Positions 7,821-15,543 of a stretch of DNA of 39,947 nucleotides are shown here, piece by piece. Source of the stretch: Limosilactobacillus fastidiosus. GTDB taxonomy: Bacteria > Bacillota > Bacilli > Lactobacillales > Lactobacillaceae. The notes below the pieces were generated by a model. The model made no database searches, was not told where the DNA came from, and worked only from the letters and a program-made list of their open reading frames with translations. Each line of letters opens with the position of its first letter. The first letter of the stretch is position 1. Position numbers and translations under genes: made by a program. The stretch is taken from NCBI RefSeq assembly GCF_014145505.1, contig NZ_JACIUZ010000023.1, forward strand, positions 1 through 39,947, read 5' to 3'.

Positions 7821-7883
7821 CCTATATCTATATATTGTGCCCCCACTAAATTATAAAAGATATAAATACAATATGTTGTGGGC
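7821..7883 (-). promoter_or_regulatory. Candidate pnuC leader riboswitch (pseudoknotted segments, possibly NAD+-II/pnuC type)
   Basis: Read on the minus strand, three segments and their complements occur in the order a-b-c-a'-b'-c': CCCAC (7882-7878) with GTGGG (7846-7842); ATATTGT (7874-7868) with ACAATAT (7838-7832); TATATCT (7864-7858) with AGATATA (7829-7823). This interleaved order is that of a pseudoknot, not a nested hairpin. The last segment touches the GGAG Shine-Dalgarno (7822-7819). NAD+-II (pnuC-motif) riboswitches are known as small pseudoknots in this position before pnuC in lactic acid bacteria. I did not match a covariance model. Confidence 0.5.
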
Positions 7884-8026
7884 CATGCTTAATGGCAACG
7901 AGTTCTAGTATAGCATTCTTCTCTTTCGAAACAAGCAAAAAATTAGTGATTAATCAGTTGATATTTACTATGATTGGTTAAAAATAAAGGACTAAAGTAA
8001 CTAAAAAATATTTTTTATAGTTGAAT

Positions 8027-8545
8027 TTAATTTATTTCTTCTGAGGACGTTAATTGAACAGCTAAGATTGTAACTTGATAGGTAGATTGGGGAGCCTGAA
8101 CGGTAACGGTTTGGCCAACTTTTTGGTGTAAAAGTGCTTGACCGAGTGGTGAGTCAAAAGAGATCTTTTGCTTTGCTAAATCTGCTTCCTGTTTACCAAC
8201 AATCGTGTATTTAACCTTTTCATCATCATCCTCAAACTGGAGGGTAACGGCGGTTCCAAGATCAACGGTTTGATTGTCAGCAGGCTTAATGATTTCAGCG
8301 TATTGTAACTGCTTGTTGAGGTAACGTAACCGGCTCTCTAAATGTCGGAGCTCCCGTTTTGCAGTGCTGTATTCTGTGTTTTCTGATAGATCACCAAGGG
8401 CGCGAGCAGCTTTTAACTGCGCAATTTTGGCTGGACGTTGCTCTTGTAATTTTTTAATCTCTTCTTCGATTTCGTGGTAGCCAGTCGGCGTCATTTTTTG
8501 AAAATAAACGTGAGCCATAGCTTCTTGAATCTTTTTTCGTTGCAT
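8027..8545 (-). CDS. greA: GreA/GreB family transcription elongation factor
   Basis: A 172-residue protein that reaches into the RNA polymerase secondary channel and stimulates cleavage of backtracked RNA. The long N-terminal coiled coil (about 20-85) has the tip motif GDLSENTEY with the acidic residues needed for cleavage. A FKBP-like C-terminal domain follows, with the signature SPLGQALL. About 15 extra residues precede the usual start (MQRKKIQEAM...). The ATG used here has AAGGAG at workable spacing. Lactobacilli often have more than one Gre protein, so this could be a paralogue, not the main greA. It is divergent from the gene at 8659. Confidence 0.88.
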   Translation of the reverse strand: MQRKKIQEAMAHVYFQKMTPTGYHEIEEEIKKLQEQRPAKIAQLKAARALGDLSENTEYSTAKRELRHLESRLRYLNKQLQYAEIIKPADNQTVDLGTAVTLQFEDDDEKVKYTIVGKQEADLAKQKISFDSPLGQALLHQKVGQTVTVQAPQSTYQVTILAVQLTSSEEIN

Positions 8546-8658
8546 TTATTGGTCACTCCTTAAGTCTTCTACTTTATAGGGGGATGATTAATGGTTCATT
8601 TTTAATTATGATATGATAGAGAAGATAATTCAATTTATGATGGAGGAACAATTGGGAA

Positions 8659-9783
8659 ATGAGCGAACAAGAAGAACATATTAAAAAGTTCCTAAATTCG
8701 TCCACGTATGACCAGCTGTCTGCTAACCAGCAAAAGCATGCTCAAGAGATTCTTACTCGATTTAATAAGTATATGACCGAAGAGCACCGACTGGATGATA
8801 CCGCGTGGACACCACAAGCGGTTAAAGAGGTAATGGTTGGTCAGTTTATCGCTGATCCAGCGTTAACTAATTCATTTGGGATTGCCGTGGCACCAGTTTT
8901 GAAGGCTTATCAAAAATTCTTGGGGAATGATCAATTAAACGCACTTGAAGTAGCAATTGATGATCAACGACCAACAATGAATAAGTGTCGAAAAGCACAC
9001 CAAACATTAGCTGCAATGACTGGTGAACCGGAGAAAAAAGCTTCAGTAGTGAAAAAAACTGTTACCCAAACAACCCGTGAAGAAGTACAACAATCAATTG
9101 CGCCAGTAAAGTTGATTCCGGCTGACAAAATGAAGCAGGAAATTTCACGGATCAAAAAAGAAGTTGCAACTGCTCCGGAATTTAAAGGAAAAGACCTTAG
9201 TACTACTGATCAGCAGTACTTGGTAGTTGAATTCTTACAATTAATGTATCAAGAATGTCACCAAGGTCCCAATCAATGGCGTTTTAATGACTTGCAATTG
9301 GTATTAGGGATGATGATGCCATTAGATCCTAATATTACTAAGCTGGAGATTTTAAACATTGTTCCAACTGCCCAGGCATTGTTTGACTACCTGAAGCGTA
9401 CGGACCAAATTGATATGGAGCAATATCGGGTTGCCTTAAAGTCGATTGCCCATATGCAAACATCACAGAACATGTTAGCTTCGATGGAACGTCGTCAACG
9501 GACCACCCAACTAATGCTTTCATATATCCAGAGTCAAGGTGTTAATATCGATGACGTAAAAAAGACAGAGAAGTGGATGGACACTCACCAATTAGAGGTT
9601 GCCACCTTTATGCGGTCAATCCTTAACCCGTGGGGAGAATATGAACGTCAACAGCTTCAAAAGCGTCAGCAGGCTTCTCAACAACAGGTACCGGTTGAAA
9701 AAGATCATCAGTTGTTACGAAAGAAAAAAGTTCCCCAAGGAATTAAGTTTAGTAAAAAGCGACGAAAGCGACGAAAAAAATAG
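8659..9783 (+). CDS. Uncharacterised protein with a duplicated helical domain and a strongly basic tail
   Basis: I do not recognise a family for this 374-residue protein. It has no signal peptide or membrane helix. Two segments resemble each other, about residues 30-93 and 190-251. Each has a Trp (50 and 207), then a hydrophobic stretch, Asp-Pro, Thr, a Pro about 12 residues on, and ends with a (F/Y)L...DQ(L/I) pattern. A charged linker (about 125-180) separates them. The last 20 or so residues are packed with Lys and Arg (ends KKRRKRRKK), suggesting contact with nucleic acid or ribosome. GGAGG lies about 12 bases before the ATG. It heads a plus-strand run with the next two genes and is divergent from greA. 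Confidence 0.8.
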   Translation: MSEQEEHIKKFLNSSTYDQLSANQQKHAQEILTRFNKYMTEEHRLDDTAWTPQAVKEVMVGQFIADPALTNSFGIAVAPVLKAYQKFLGNDQLNALEVAIDDQRPTMNKCRKAHQTLAAMTGEPEKKASVVKKTVTQTTREEVQQSIAPVKLIPADKMKQEISRIKKEVATAPEFKGKDLSTTDQQYLVVEFLQLMYQECHQGPNQWRFNDLQLVLGMMMPLDPNITKLEILNIVPTAQALFDYLKRTDQIDMEQYRVALKSIAHMQTSQNMLASMERRQRTTQLMLSYIQSQGVNIDDVKKTEKWMDTHQLEVATFMRSILNPWGEYERQQLQKRQQASQQQVPVEKDHQLLRKKKVPQGIKFSKKRRKRRKK

Positions 9784-9821
9784 TCAGTCGCTCATTTTAA
9801 GATGAAAGGAAGCGGAGGCTA

Positions 9822-10148
9822 GTGAGTGAATACATTCCTGAAAACATGGAAGAAGTTGCTGTTCAGGTTGCCAAGCACCAAGTTCATGGTGAAAAAGTAA
9901 CCCCTGAAGAAGTGATTGAACAAGCAGTTCCTGATATCCTTCAAGCATTATTAGATGAAGCACTTGAAGGTCGTTATGATGAAGTGAAAAGTGATGGCGA
10001 TAAACTGATTGTAACAGACGTGATGGGCGAACAAGTTGGTGTCGTAACACCAAAGGGAAAGAGTTTTGTTGACGATTTTAAGACTGATTCTGACAGCTTA
10101 ATCAATTATCTTGAAACACAAGCCGCTCATATAGTTGGAGGGAGATAA
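9822..10148 (+). CDS. Small acidic protein of unknown function
   Basis: A 108-residue acidic protein with no family that I recognise. The N-terminal two-thirds looks helical (EEVAVQVAKHQ, PDILQALLDEAL), followed by a short strand-rich part (DKLIVTDVMGEQVGVVTP). The start is GTG: GCGGAGG stands at suitable spacing before GTGAGTGAA, and no ATG in frame fits better. It begins 39 bases after the basic-tailed protein and ends 7 bases before glycerate kinase, so the three genes are probably one transcript. The pairing of a very basic with an acidic small protein hints at a complex, but nothing in the sequence proves it. Confidence 0.75.
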   Translation: MSEYIPENMEEVAVQVAKHQVHGEKVTPEEVIEQAVPDILQALLDEALEGRYDEVKSDGDKLIVTDVMGEQVGVVTPKGKSFVDDFKTDSDSLINYLETQAAHIVGGR

Positions 10149-10154
10149 CAGACG

Positions 10155-11294
10155 ATGAAAATTGTTATTGCTCCTGATTCTTTTAAAGGGAGCCTAACTG
10201 CCCGTCAAGCAGCTGATGCGATTGCTCAGGGATTAAAAAGTGCAATTCCTGATGCAGATTACGATTTAATTCCAATTGCTGATGGTGGTGAAGGGACTGT
10301 AGAAGCGTTAGTAACTGCTACAAATGGTCGAGTAATTACAGTACCCGCACATGATCCGAACGGAAACACAATTAATGCTTCGTTTGGGATCCTTGGCAAT
10401 TCAAACACTGCTGTTATTGAAACCGCTGCTGCAAGTGGGATCCAATATTTAAATTCCCAGAGTAATCCATTAACGGTTAATACGTTTGGAACTGGAGAAT
10501 TAATTAAAGCTGCACTGGACCAAAATGTTAAGCAGATCATTGTTGGCCTGGGAGGTAGTGGGACAACAGACGGTGGTGTTGGAATGATGCGTGCACTGGG
10601 GGCTCATTTTTACGCTCAGGATGATCAAGAACTTTTAGCCGGCGGTGATGAATTAGCTCGACTAGAAAGAATTGATTTATCTGAGCTAGATCCGCGATTA
10701 GCTAAAACTGAAATAGTCCTTGCGGCAGATGTGACTAATCCACTGACAGGAAAAAAGGGAGCAGCTACTGTATTTGGACCACAAAAAGGGGTAACTTTGG
10801 AAATGATCCCGCACTTGGATCGAGCATTGCAAAATTACGCTGAAGTAATCCATCGTGATACTGGAAAAAATGTTGCTAATCTTGATGGTGCAGGAGCTGC
10901 AGGTGGACTTGGTACAGCCTTCCTAGCCTTCACAAATGCGCAAATTAGATCGGGGATTCAAACAGTTCTGCATGCCAGTAATTTTGAACAGCGGGTAAAA
11001 AATGCTGATGTTGTAATTACTGGTGAAGGACAATTGGATTACCAAACCCAATTTGGAAAGGCACCGTATGGGGTAGCCAAGCTTGCTAAGAAGGTTTCTC
11101 CGGAAGTAATAGTGGTTGCTGTTGCTGCAAGTCTAGGAGAACGGGCGACAGACTTATATAAAACGGGAATAATTGATGGGCTGTTTGCTAGTCAGACTGC
11201 CGTTAAACCACTACCCGTAGCTATTCAAGAAGCTGCGAGCGATCTTGAGATTACTTCTCAGGGAATTGGTCATTTAATAAGGGCATTTAGATAA
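10155..11294 (+). CDS. glxK: Glycerate kinase (GarK/GlxK family)
   Basis: Phosphorylates D-glycerate with ATP, feeding it into lower glycolysis. The 379-residue length and the opening MKIVIAPDSFKGSL are diagnostic for the GarK/GlxK class. Also present are IPIADGGEGT, GLGGSGTTDGG and VITGEGQLDYQT, all conserved in the family. GGAGGGAG lies about 9-12 bases before the ATG. It is the third gene of the plus-strand run and is closed by a perfect bidirectional terminator. No glycerate dehydrogenase or hydroxypyruvate genes are nearby. Whether the 2- or 3-phosphate is made cannot be told from sequence. Confidence 0.93.
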   Translation: MKIVIAPDSFKGSLTARQAADAIAQGLKSAIPDADYDLIPIADGGEGTVEALVTATNGRVITVPAHDPNGNTINASFGILGNSNTAVIETAAASGIQYLNSQSNPLTVNTFGTGELIKAALDQNVKQIIVGLGGSGTTDGGVGMMRALGAHFYAQDDQELLAGGDELARLERIDLSELDPRLAKTEIVLAADVTNPLTGKKGAATVFGPQKGVTLEMIPHLDRALQNYAEVIHRDTGKNVANLDGAGAAGGLGTAFLAFTNAQIRSGIQTVLHASNFEQRVKNADVVITGEGQLDYQTQFGKAPYGVAKLAKKVSPEVIVVAVAASLGERATDLYKTGIIDGLFASQTAVKPLPVAIQEAASDLEITSQGIGHLIRAFR

Positions 11295-11336
11295 AAATAA
11301 CGAGGTCGGTGAATTATTCACCGACCTCGTTATTTT
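11294..11336. terminator. Bidirectional terminator between glxK and the 75-aa gene
   Basis: A perfect inverted repeat, AAAATAACGAGGTCGGTGAAT with its complement, around a 1-base centre. A and T runs on both flanks serve the converging genes. The repeat begins at the glxK stop codon and its right end overlaps the stop of the minus-strand gene by two bases. Confidence 0.9.
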
Positions 11337-11562
11337 ATACTCGCTTTTTAACCTCATATGCTTTAACTTTATCAGCCTTTGGTTCGGACTGAGCATCTTT
11401 GGCGTAGAAGATCGCATACTCTTCATCATCTGGACCTTTGGCAATGACAAGATCATCAGCTTCACGTTCACGTTTGAAGATTTGTCCTTTTCGTACAGCT
11501 TCATTATAGTCATGAATGTTGGCGATTGAATCACCAGGGTTAAAGAAAATTCTTGTTTCCAT
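11335..11562 (-). CDS. Small conserved-type hypothetical protein (75 aa)
   Basis: A 75-residue soluble, charged protein that I cannot assign to a family. It begins METRIFFNPG and has a DLVIAKGPDDEEYAIFYAKD stretch that looks like a beta hairpin, ending in a basic tail (VKKRV). A good GAGGAAC ribosome site precedes the ATG, and the gene follows the PEBP-like gene with a 14-base gap on the same strand. Both points support a real gene. It probably shares the transcript that begins at the tyrosine phosphatase gene. Confidence 0.7.
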   Translation of the reverse strand: METRIFFNPGDSIANIHDYNEAVRKGQIFKREREADDLVIAKGPDDEEYAIFYAKDAQSEPKADKVKAYEVKKRV

Positions 11563-11576
11563 TTGTTTGTTCCTCC

Positions 11577-12083
11577 TTATGCACGGCTTGGAATATCAAA
11601 TTTAGCTTGGGCTAAAATGTGATCTTTAGCGGTATGGATAAAGTCATTTAGCCAGTACCGGTTCTCAAGTGGTAGCTGTTTATCAAGGGCATAAACTTTT
11701 AATGTATAATGATGGGTTTTATCAGGGGGTTGTGGCCCAACATAACCACTGGAAATGGCAGGATTACCATTAACTAAAGAACCGGCATTGCTATTGTTTC
11801 CTTGAACAAATTTGTTGTTTAGTTCTCGACTAGCATTTGCTGGAATGGTAGTCATTGTAGCGGGAATATTCGCTGCCAACCAGTGAATCCAAGTAAAACC
11901 ACAAACCGGAACAGAATCATAGTCAACGAAAACAATGGCAAAGGTTTTTGTGGTAGCCGGAGCATCGCTGATTTTGATTGGAAATGATTTGATGGGGTGC
12001 TCGGCTAACATTAAATTAGCTGGAGCATATTTTCCATACTCATCGGCTAATAGTCCGTTAATAAGTGGGACAGAAATTTTCAT
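11577..12083 (-). CDS. YbhB/YbcL family PEBP-like protein (Raf kinase inhibitor-like)
   Basis: A 168-residue cytoplasmic protein of the phosphatidylethanolamine-binding fold. Family landmarks are FAIVFVDYD with HWLAANIP after it, and GYVGPQPPDKTHHYTLKVYA near residue 115-135, which matches the conserved GPxPPxGxHRY segment that forms the anion pocket. Bacterial members have no settled function. AAAGGAG precedes the ATG at 8-9 bases. The gene sits between the tyrosine phosphatase (14 bases upstream) and the 75-residue protein, all on the minus strand. Confidence 0.9.
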   Translation of the reverse strand: MKISVPLINGLLADEYGKYAPANLMLAEHPIKSFPIKISDAPATTKTFAIVFVDYDSVPVCGFTWIHWLAANIPATMTTIPANASRELNNKFVQGNNSNAGSLVNGNPAISSGYVGPQPPDKTHHYTLKVYALDKQLPLENRYWLNDFIHTAKDHILAQAKFDIPSRA

Positions 12084-12097
12084 TAAAATCCACTCCT

Positions 12098-12883
12098 TTA
12101 AACTAAGTATAATTGTTGCAATTCTTTAAGAGCATCTGGGGATAAGTCAAGATATTCTTTTAAATAATTTTGAACGTTTCCATAATTGGCAGTGATTAAT
12201 CTGGTGGCTTGTTTGATGTAGTCGGGAGAAACTGAGCCAAGGGCTCGGCGATTTTCTACAACAATCTCACTTTCACCTTTATCACGGAGCCTTTGAAGCC
12301 ACAGTTCTCGAAAATTACGAGTAACATCATTGGTCAGAAGGTAATCCTGAAGAATCACTTCTTCCGGTACCTGAAGGGCGCTTAGGATCAAGTAGGCAGC
12401 CATTCCTGTGCGATCCTTTCCTGCAGTGCAGTGAAAGAGGCTAGCTTGAGTTGGCTCATTACTCAAGAGAAGTTCAAACATTTGTTGGTAAGCCACTTTA
12501 GCTGTTGGTACTTCTACCATCCGTCGATAAACATCAAGCATGTGCTGGTGACCATTCCCCGGCTTCAAGATTCGACTCATAATTTCTTCATCGCTATGTG
12601 AAGCATCGGTTTCGTCAGATTTAAACACGGGAAGATGGTAGTAATTAGCAGTTTTGGGAAGCTTATCTGGTGCTTGCTTAACTTCTTCCGGAGCCCGTAA
12701 ATCAATATCGATTGTAACAGGGATCGCTGCTAAAGTGTTTAAATCATGTTTGTTTAAGTTAGCCAGGGAACCAGAACGAATTAATCGGTGCCACTTTACA
12801 TGACGTCCGTCAGAAGTTTCGTAGCCACCCAGATCACGGAAGTTATTACCGCTCTGAATGTCTAGTAAGCGTTGATCCGTCAT
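12098..12883 (-). CDS. Tyrosine-protein phosphatase (dual-specificity/Tyr phosphatase 3 family)
   Basis: A 261-residue soluble phosphatase. The CX5R loop is HCTAGKDRTG at about residue 150, with the KDRTG ending typical of bacterial and mycobacterial PtpB-like enzymes. The N-terminal NFRDLGGYET segment is also characteristic. It removes phosphate from phosphotyrosine and, in some relatives, phosphoserine or phosphoinositides. AAGGAGG lies at good spacing before the ATG. It is the first gene of a three-gene minus-strand cluster with the PEBP-like protein and the 75-residue protein. No tyrosine kinase or exopolysaccharide genes are nearby to indicate a substrate. Confidence 0.9.
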   Translation of the reverse strand: MTDQRLLDIQSGNNFRDLGGYETSDGRHVKWHRLIRSGSLANLNKHDLNTLAAIPVTIDIDLRAPEEVKQAPDKLPKTANYYHLPVFKSDETDASHSDEEIMSRILKPGNGHQHMLDVYRRMVEVPTAKVAYQQMFELLLSNEPTQASLFHCTAGKDRTGMAAYLILSALQVPEEVILQDYLLTNDVTRNFRELWLQRLRDKGESEIVVENRRALGSVSPDYIKQATRLITANYGNVQNYLKEYLDLSPDALKELQQLYLV

Positions 12884-12952
12884 GGTAAAACCTCCTTCAT
12901 TAAGATAACAAAATTCATAATTATCCTAAGTACGTTACTCTATAATTGTACC

Positions 12953-13906
12953 CTACTTTAGCCAGTTTGATAACTTCTGTGCTAAACGGACGCCACTTTC
13001 TATTGCACCTGCTTGATCAGGGTGTAAACCATCGGTATAGGTTTGACACCAACCAGCAGTTTCGATTACTGGTAACTGGTGTTTATGGGCTAAGTGACGA
13101 ATGGAATTTGCGAAGGTTTGACTAAAGGGAATCATAATAAGAATTGGGCTGCTGGGAAAAAGAGTTGTAATAAGGGAAAGAAAATGATTGTAACGAATAT
13201 TAAATTGCTCTAATGGAAAACGACGATCATTAACCCCAAGATTGACTACTACCAAGTCCGGATGATTAACTTGCCAGGGAGTAAATTCATCAAGATTTTT
13301 AAGGAATTGATCAGCAGTAGGGACGCCACCAGTAGCTTTACGAAGAACACCTCCAGCAGAATAGGCGATTCGAACGTCAGTAGCATGGAGGAGGTCAACG
13401 GCTGTTCCTACATAGTTACTTTCTGGACGGTAGTCGTAGGATGCATGGCGCCCGGCAACCCAGCATCCCGCAGTGATTGAGTCACCAATAAAGTCGATTA
13501 CTGGAATTTTTGGTGCCCTTTCTAAAGTTCCCTGGTCAGTTTTAATTGAAGTAATCGCAAAGCCTTGATTCCCGTTCCATACCTGATCAAGATCTGCGTT
13601 TCCTGCAACCATGATCTCAATTAAGTGGGAGTTGGACTCAGTTTTAATCTTCCAACTGCTTTGACTTGCTTGCTCTCGGTGCCAAGGGCCATTGTCGATT
13701 CGCCAAGCATATATTTGAGAGGGGGAAATTTCATTCCGATTATCTAACACATTAACAGTTAGTATACTTACACCATTAGTGGTAAAACGTAAGCGGCTAC
13801 CGAGGTTAGTAGTATAGAGGGTAAAGACATTTTTAATTTCTTTGATGAACCAACGACCATGTTGGGAAATTAAATTGTAGAGAGAATACGGAGAGTAATA
13901 ATTCAT
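12953..13906 (-). CDS. SGNH/GDSL hydrolase, carbohydrate esterase 2-like
   Basis: Likely removes acyl groups from sugars. The catalytic blocks of the SGNH fold are present: IDFIGDSITAG (Ser nucleophile), VNLGVNDR (Asn) and DGLHPDQAG (Asp and His). About 130 residues of beta-rich sequence precede them, as in CE2 esterases, which have an N-terminal jelly roll. There is no signal peptide, so it probably acts on an imported sugar. An in-frame ATG at 13927 is possible, but the ATG at 13906 has AAAGGA 9 bases upstream and is preferred (317 residues). It is divergent from galK, whose promoter region with cre-like sites it shares, which hints at co-control by sugar. Confidence 0.88.
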   Translation of the reverse strand: MNYYSPYSLYNLISQHGRWFIKEIKNVFTLYTTNLGSRLRFTTNGVSILTVNVLDNRNEISPSQIYAWRIDNGPWHREQASQSSWKIKTESNSHLIEIMVAGNADLDQVWNGNQGFAITSIKTDQGTLERAPKIPVIDFIGDSITAGCWVAGRHASYDYRPESNYVGTAVDLLHATDVRIAYSAGGVLRKATGGVPTADQFLKNLDEFTPWQVNHPDLVVVNLGVNDRRFPLEQFNIRYNHFLSLITTLFPSSPILIMIPFSQTFANSIRHLAHKHQLPVIETAGWCQTYTDGLHPDQAGAIESGVRLAQKLSNWLK

Positions 13907-13990
13907 GATAAATATTCCTTTCGTCATTTAAATATTATAGAACTTTCAAGTTACTTAAGAAGGTCTAAAAGGCTTGATAATGGCTTGTGC

Positions 13991-14086
13991 GGGAAACGCT
14001 TTCAATATTAACTATTCAAAAATGAAAGCGCTTGTTGACAAATGAGGTAAAAGAGTCTAAATTATAGTTTAGTAAAAGTTTACTAA
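13991..14086 (+). promoter_or_regulatory. galK promoter with cre-like sites and a candidate GalR operator
   Basis: TTGACA (14035-14040), a 17-base spacer and TAAATT (14058-14063) form a good sigma-A promoter. Two cre-like sites lie at 13991-14004 (12 of 14, minus orientation) and 14023-14036 (weaker, touching the -35). A palindrome TTAGTAAA-AG-TTTACTAA at 14069-14086 covers the start-site region and recurs at lacS, so it is the best candidate for the GalR operator. Confidence 0.7.
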
Positions 14087-14130
14087 TTTGGTTAACCACT
14101 TTGTTCAAGTGGTCATGGAGGTATTTTGAC

Positions 14131-15309
14131 ATGGATAAGCAAGATTTTCTTAAAGAATATCAAGACACTTTTAATGAACCCGGAAAGGATGTTTTCTTCT
14201 CTCCTGGTCGGATTAATGTGATTGGTGAACACACGGATTATAATGGTGGTCATGTTTTCCCATGTGCAATTAGTATTGGTACTTATGGCGTCTATGGTCC
14301 ACGTGAAGACACTACGGTAGCGATCTATTCAGCTAATTCAGCTAAGGTTGAAAATAGTAGGATCATTACTTTTGACATTAACGATGAACAACCACAATCA
14401 ACTGACGACGAGAAGTGGGTTAACTACTTTAAGGGGATGCTTGTTTATCTTAAGCAACATGGTTACAAGATTGACCACGGTTTTAACTTATACATTCATG
14501 GCTTCTTACCATACGGGTCTGGCCTTTCATCCTCAGCCTCAATTGAAATGCTAATGGGGGATATTTTAAAGGAAGAATTTAACTTAGATATTGATGAGAT
14601 CGATCTCGTTAAGCTCGGTCAAAAAACTGAAAATGACTTTGTTGGGTTGAATTCTGGAATTATGGACCAATTTGCTGTTGGAATGGGGAAGAAAGATAAT
14701 GCCATTTTCCTCGACTGCAATAGTTTGGAATACAAGTACTTACCACTTGAATTGGGTGACTATGAAATTATTATCATGAGTACTAATAAGACCCACTCAT
14801 TAGCTGGTTCAAAGTACAACGAACGGGTTCAAGAATGTGAAGAGGCAGTAAAGCGTCTCAGCAAGAAGTTAGATATTAACAAGCTTGGTGAAATTGATTC
14901 AGAAACCTTTGATCAATACACTTACTTAATTAATGATGATACTTTGATTCGCCGTGCGCGTCACGCTGTTAGTGAAAATGAACGGACTAAGCGGGCTATT
15001 GATGCAATGGAAAAGGGCGACCTTGAAGAACTTGGCCGGTTAATCAACGCTTCTCATGTTTCATTGAAATATGACTACGAAGTTACTGGTAAGGAACTTG
15101 ATACTTTGGCAGAAAATGCTTGGGATCAACCAGGATGCCTTGGTGCTCGGATGGTCGGCGGTGGATTTGCCGGTAGTGCAATTGCCATCGTTAAGAAATC
15201 CGAAGCCGAAAACTTCAAGAAGAACGTTGGTAAGATTTACCGTGACAAGATTGGTTACGACGCCAGTTTCTATGATGCCGAAGTTGTCGACGGACCACAC
15301 AAGTTATAA
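14131..15309 (+). CDS. galK: Galactokinase
   Basis: First enzyme of the Leloir pathway: galactose plus ATP gives galactose 1-phosphate. GHMP-kinase motifs are intact: the substrate motif GRINVIGEHTDYNGG, the ATP loop PYGSGLSSSASIE and the C-terminal GGGFAGSAIA. The open frame extends 30 bases further up to a TTG, but GGAGG stands nine bases before the ATG at 14131, giving 392 residues, the normal length. The first gene of galK-galT-galR. A 234-base gap before galT contains a long palindromic repeat that may lower transcription into galT. galE and galM are not in the window. Confidence 0.96.
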   Translation: MDKQDFLKEYQDTFNEPGKDVFFSPGRINVIGEHTDYNGGHVFPCAISIGTYGVYGPREDTTVAIYSANSAKVENSRIITFDINDEQPQSTDDEKWVNYFKGMLVYLKQHGYKIDHGFNLYIHGFLPYGSGLSSSASIEMLMGDILKEEFNLDIDEIDLVKLGQKTENDFVGLNSGIMDQFAVGMGKKDNAIFLDCNSLEYKYLPLELGDYEIIIMSTNKTHSLAGSKYNERVQECEEAVKRLSKKLDINKLGEIDSETFDQYTYLINDDTLIRRARHAVSENERTKRAIDAMEKGDLEELGRLINASHVSLKYDYEVTGKELDTLAENAWDQPGCLGARMVGGGFAGSAIAIVKKSEAENFKKNVGKIYRDKIGYDASFYDAEVVDGPHKL

Positions 15310-15317
15310 GAGTGCGA

Positions 15318-15503
15318 AGCCAGCAGAGGACTTGCGGTTGGCTAACGATTTCTTCTGGTGAGGACGTGACATGTCACGTCTAGCCAGAAGGTCGTTAGCT
15401 CTAGCAAGTCCCTGGCTGAGCACGTTTCGACTATGCTGCCTAGAACAAATTACTAGCTCTAGGAAACTCGGGCGAAGCACATTTCGACTATGTTGCCTAG
15501 AAC
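15318..15503 (+). repeat. Modular intergenic repeat, copy 2 (palindrome plus two 28-bp repeats), galK-galT gap
   Basis: A 100-base nested palindrome (15318-15417) is centred on the perfect 18-mer GACGTGACATGTCACGTC at 15363-15380. Outward arms are CTTCTGG/CCAGAAG, GCTAACGA/TCGTTAGC, GGACTTGC/GCAAGTCC and AGCCAG/CTGGCT. Two 28-bp repeats follow at 15419-15446 and 15476-15503; they differ at two positions and are separated by 29 bases. The same order is found at 5.0-5.2 kb in reverse orientation. The arms would form a strong RNA structure inside a galK-galT transcript. Confidence 0.75.
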
Positions 15504-15543
15504 AGGTTTGAGAAAAAATTAAAATGAGTGGGGGAATTAAAAG

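Noticed and set aside
15419-15503. A mini CRISPR array: two 28-bp repeats separated by 29 bases
   Set aside because: The spacing is CRISPR-like, but there are only two repeats and no cas genes. The spacer is itself conserved between this locus and the 5.1 kb copy, and both adjoin a palindrome, so it is a dispersed repeat.
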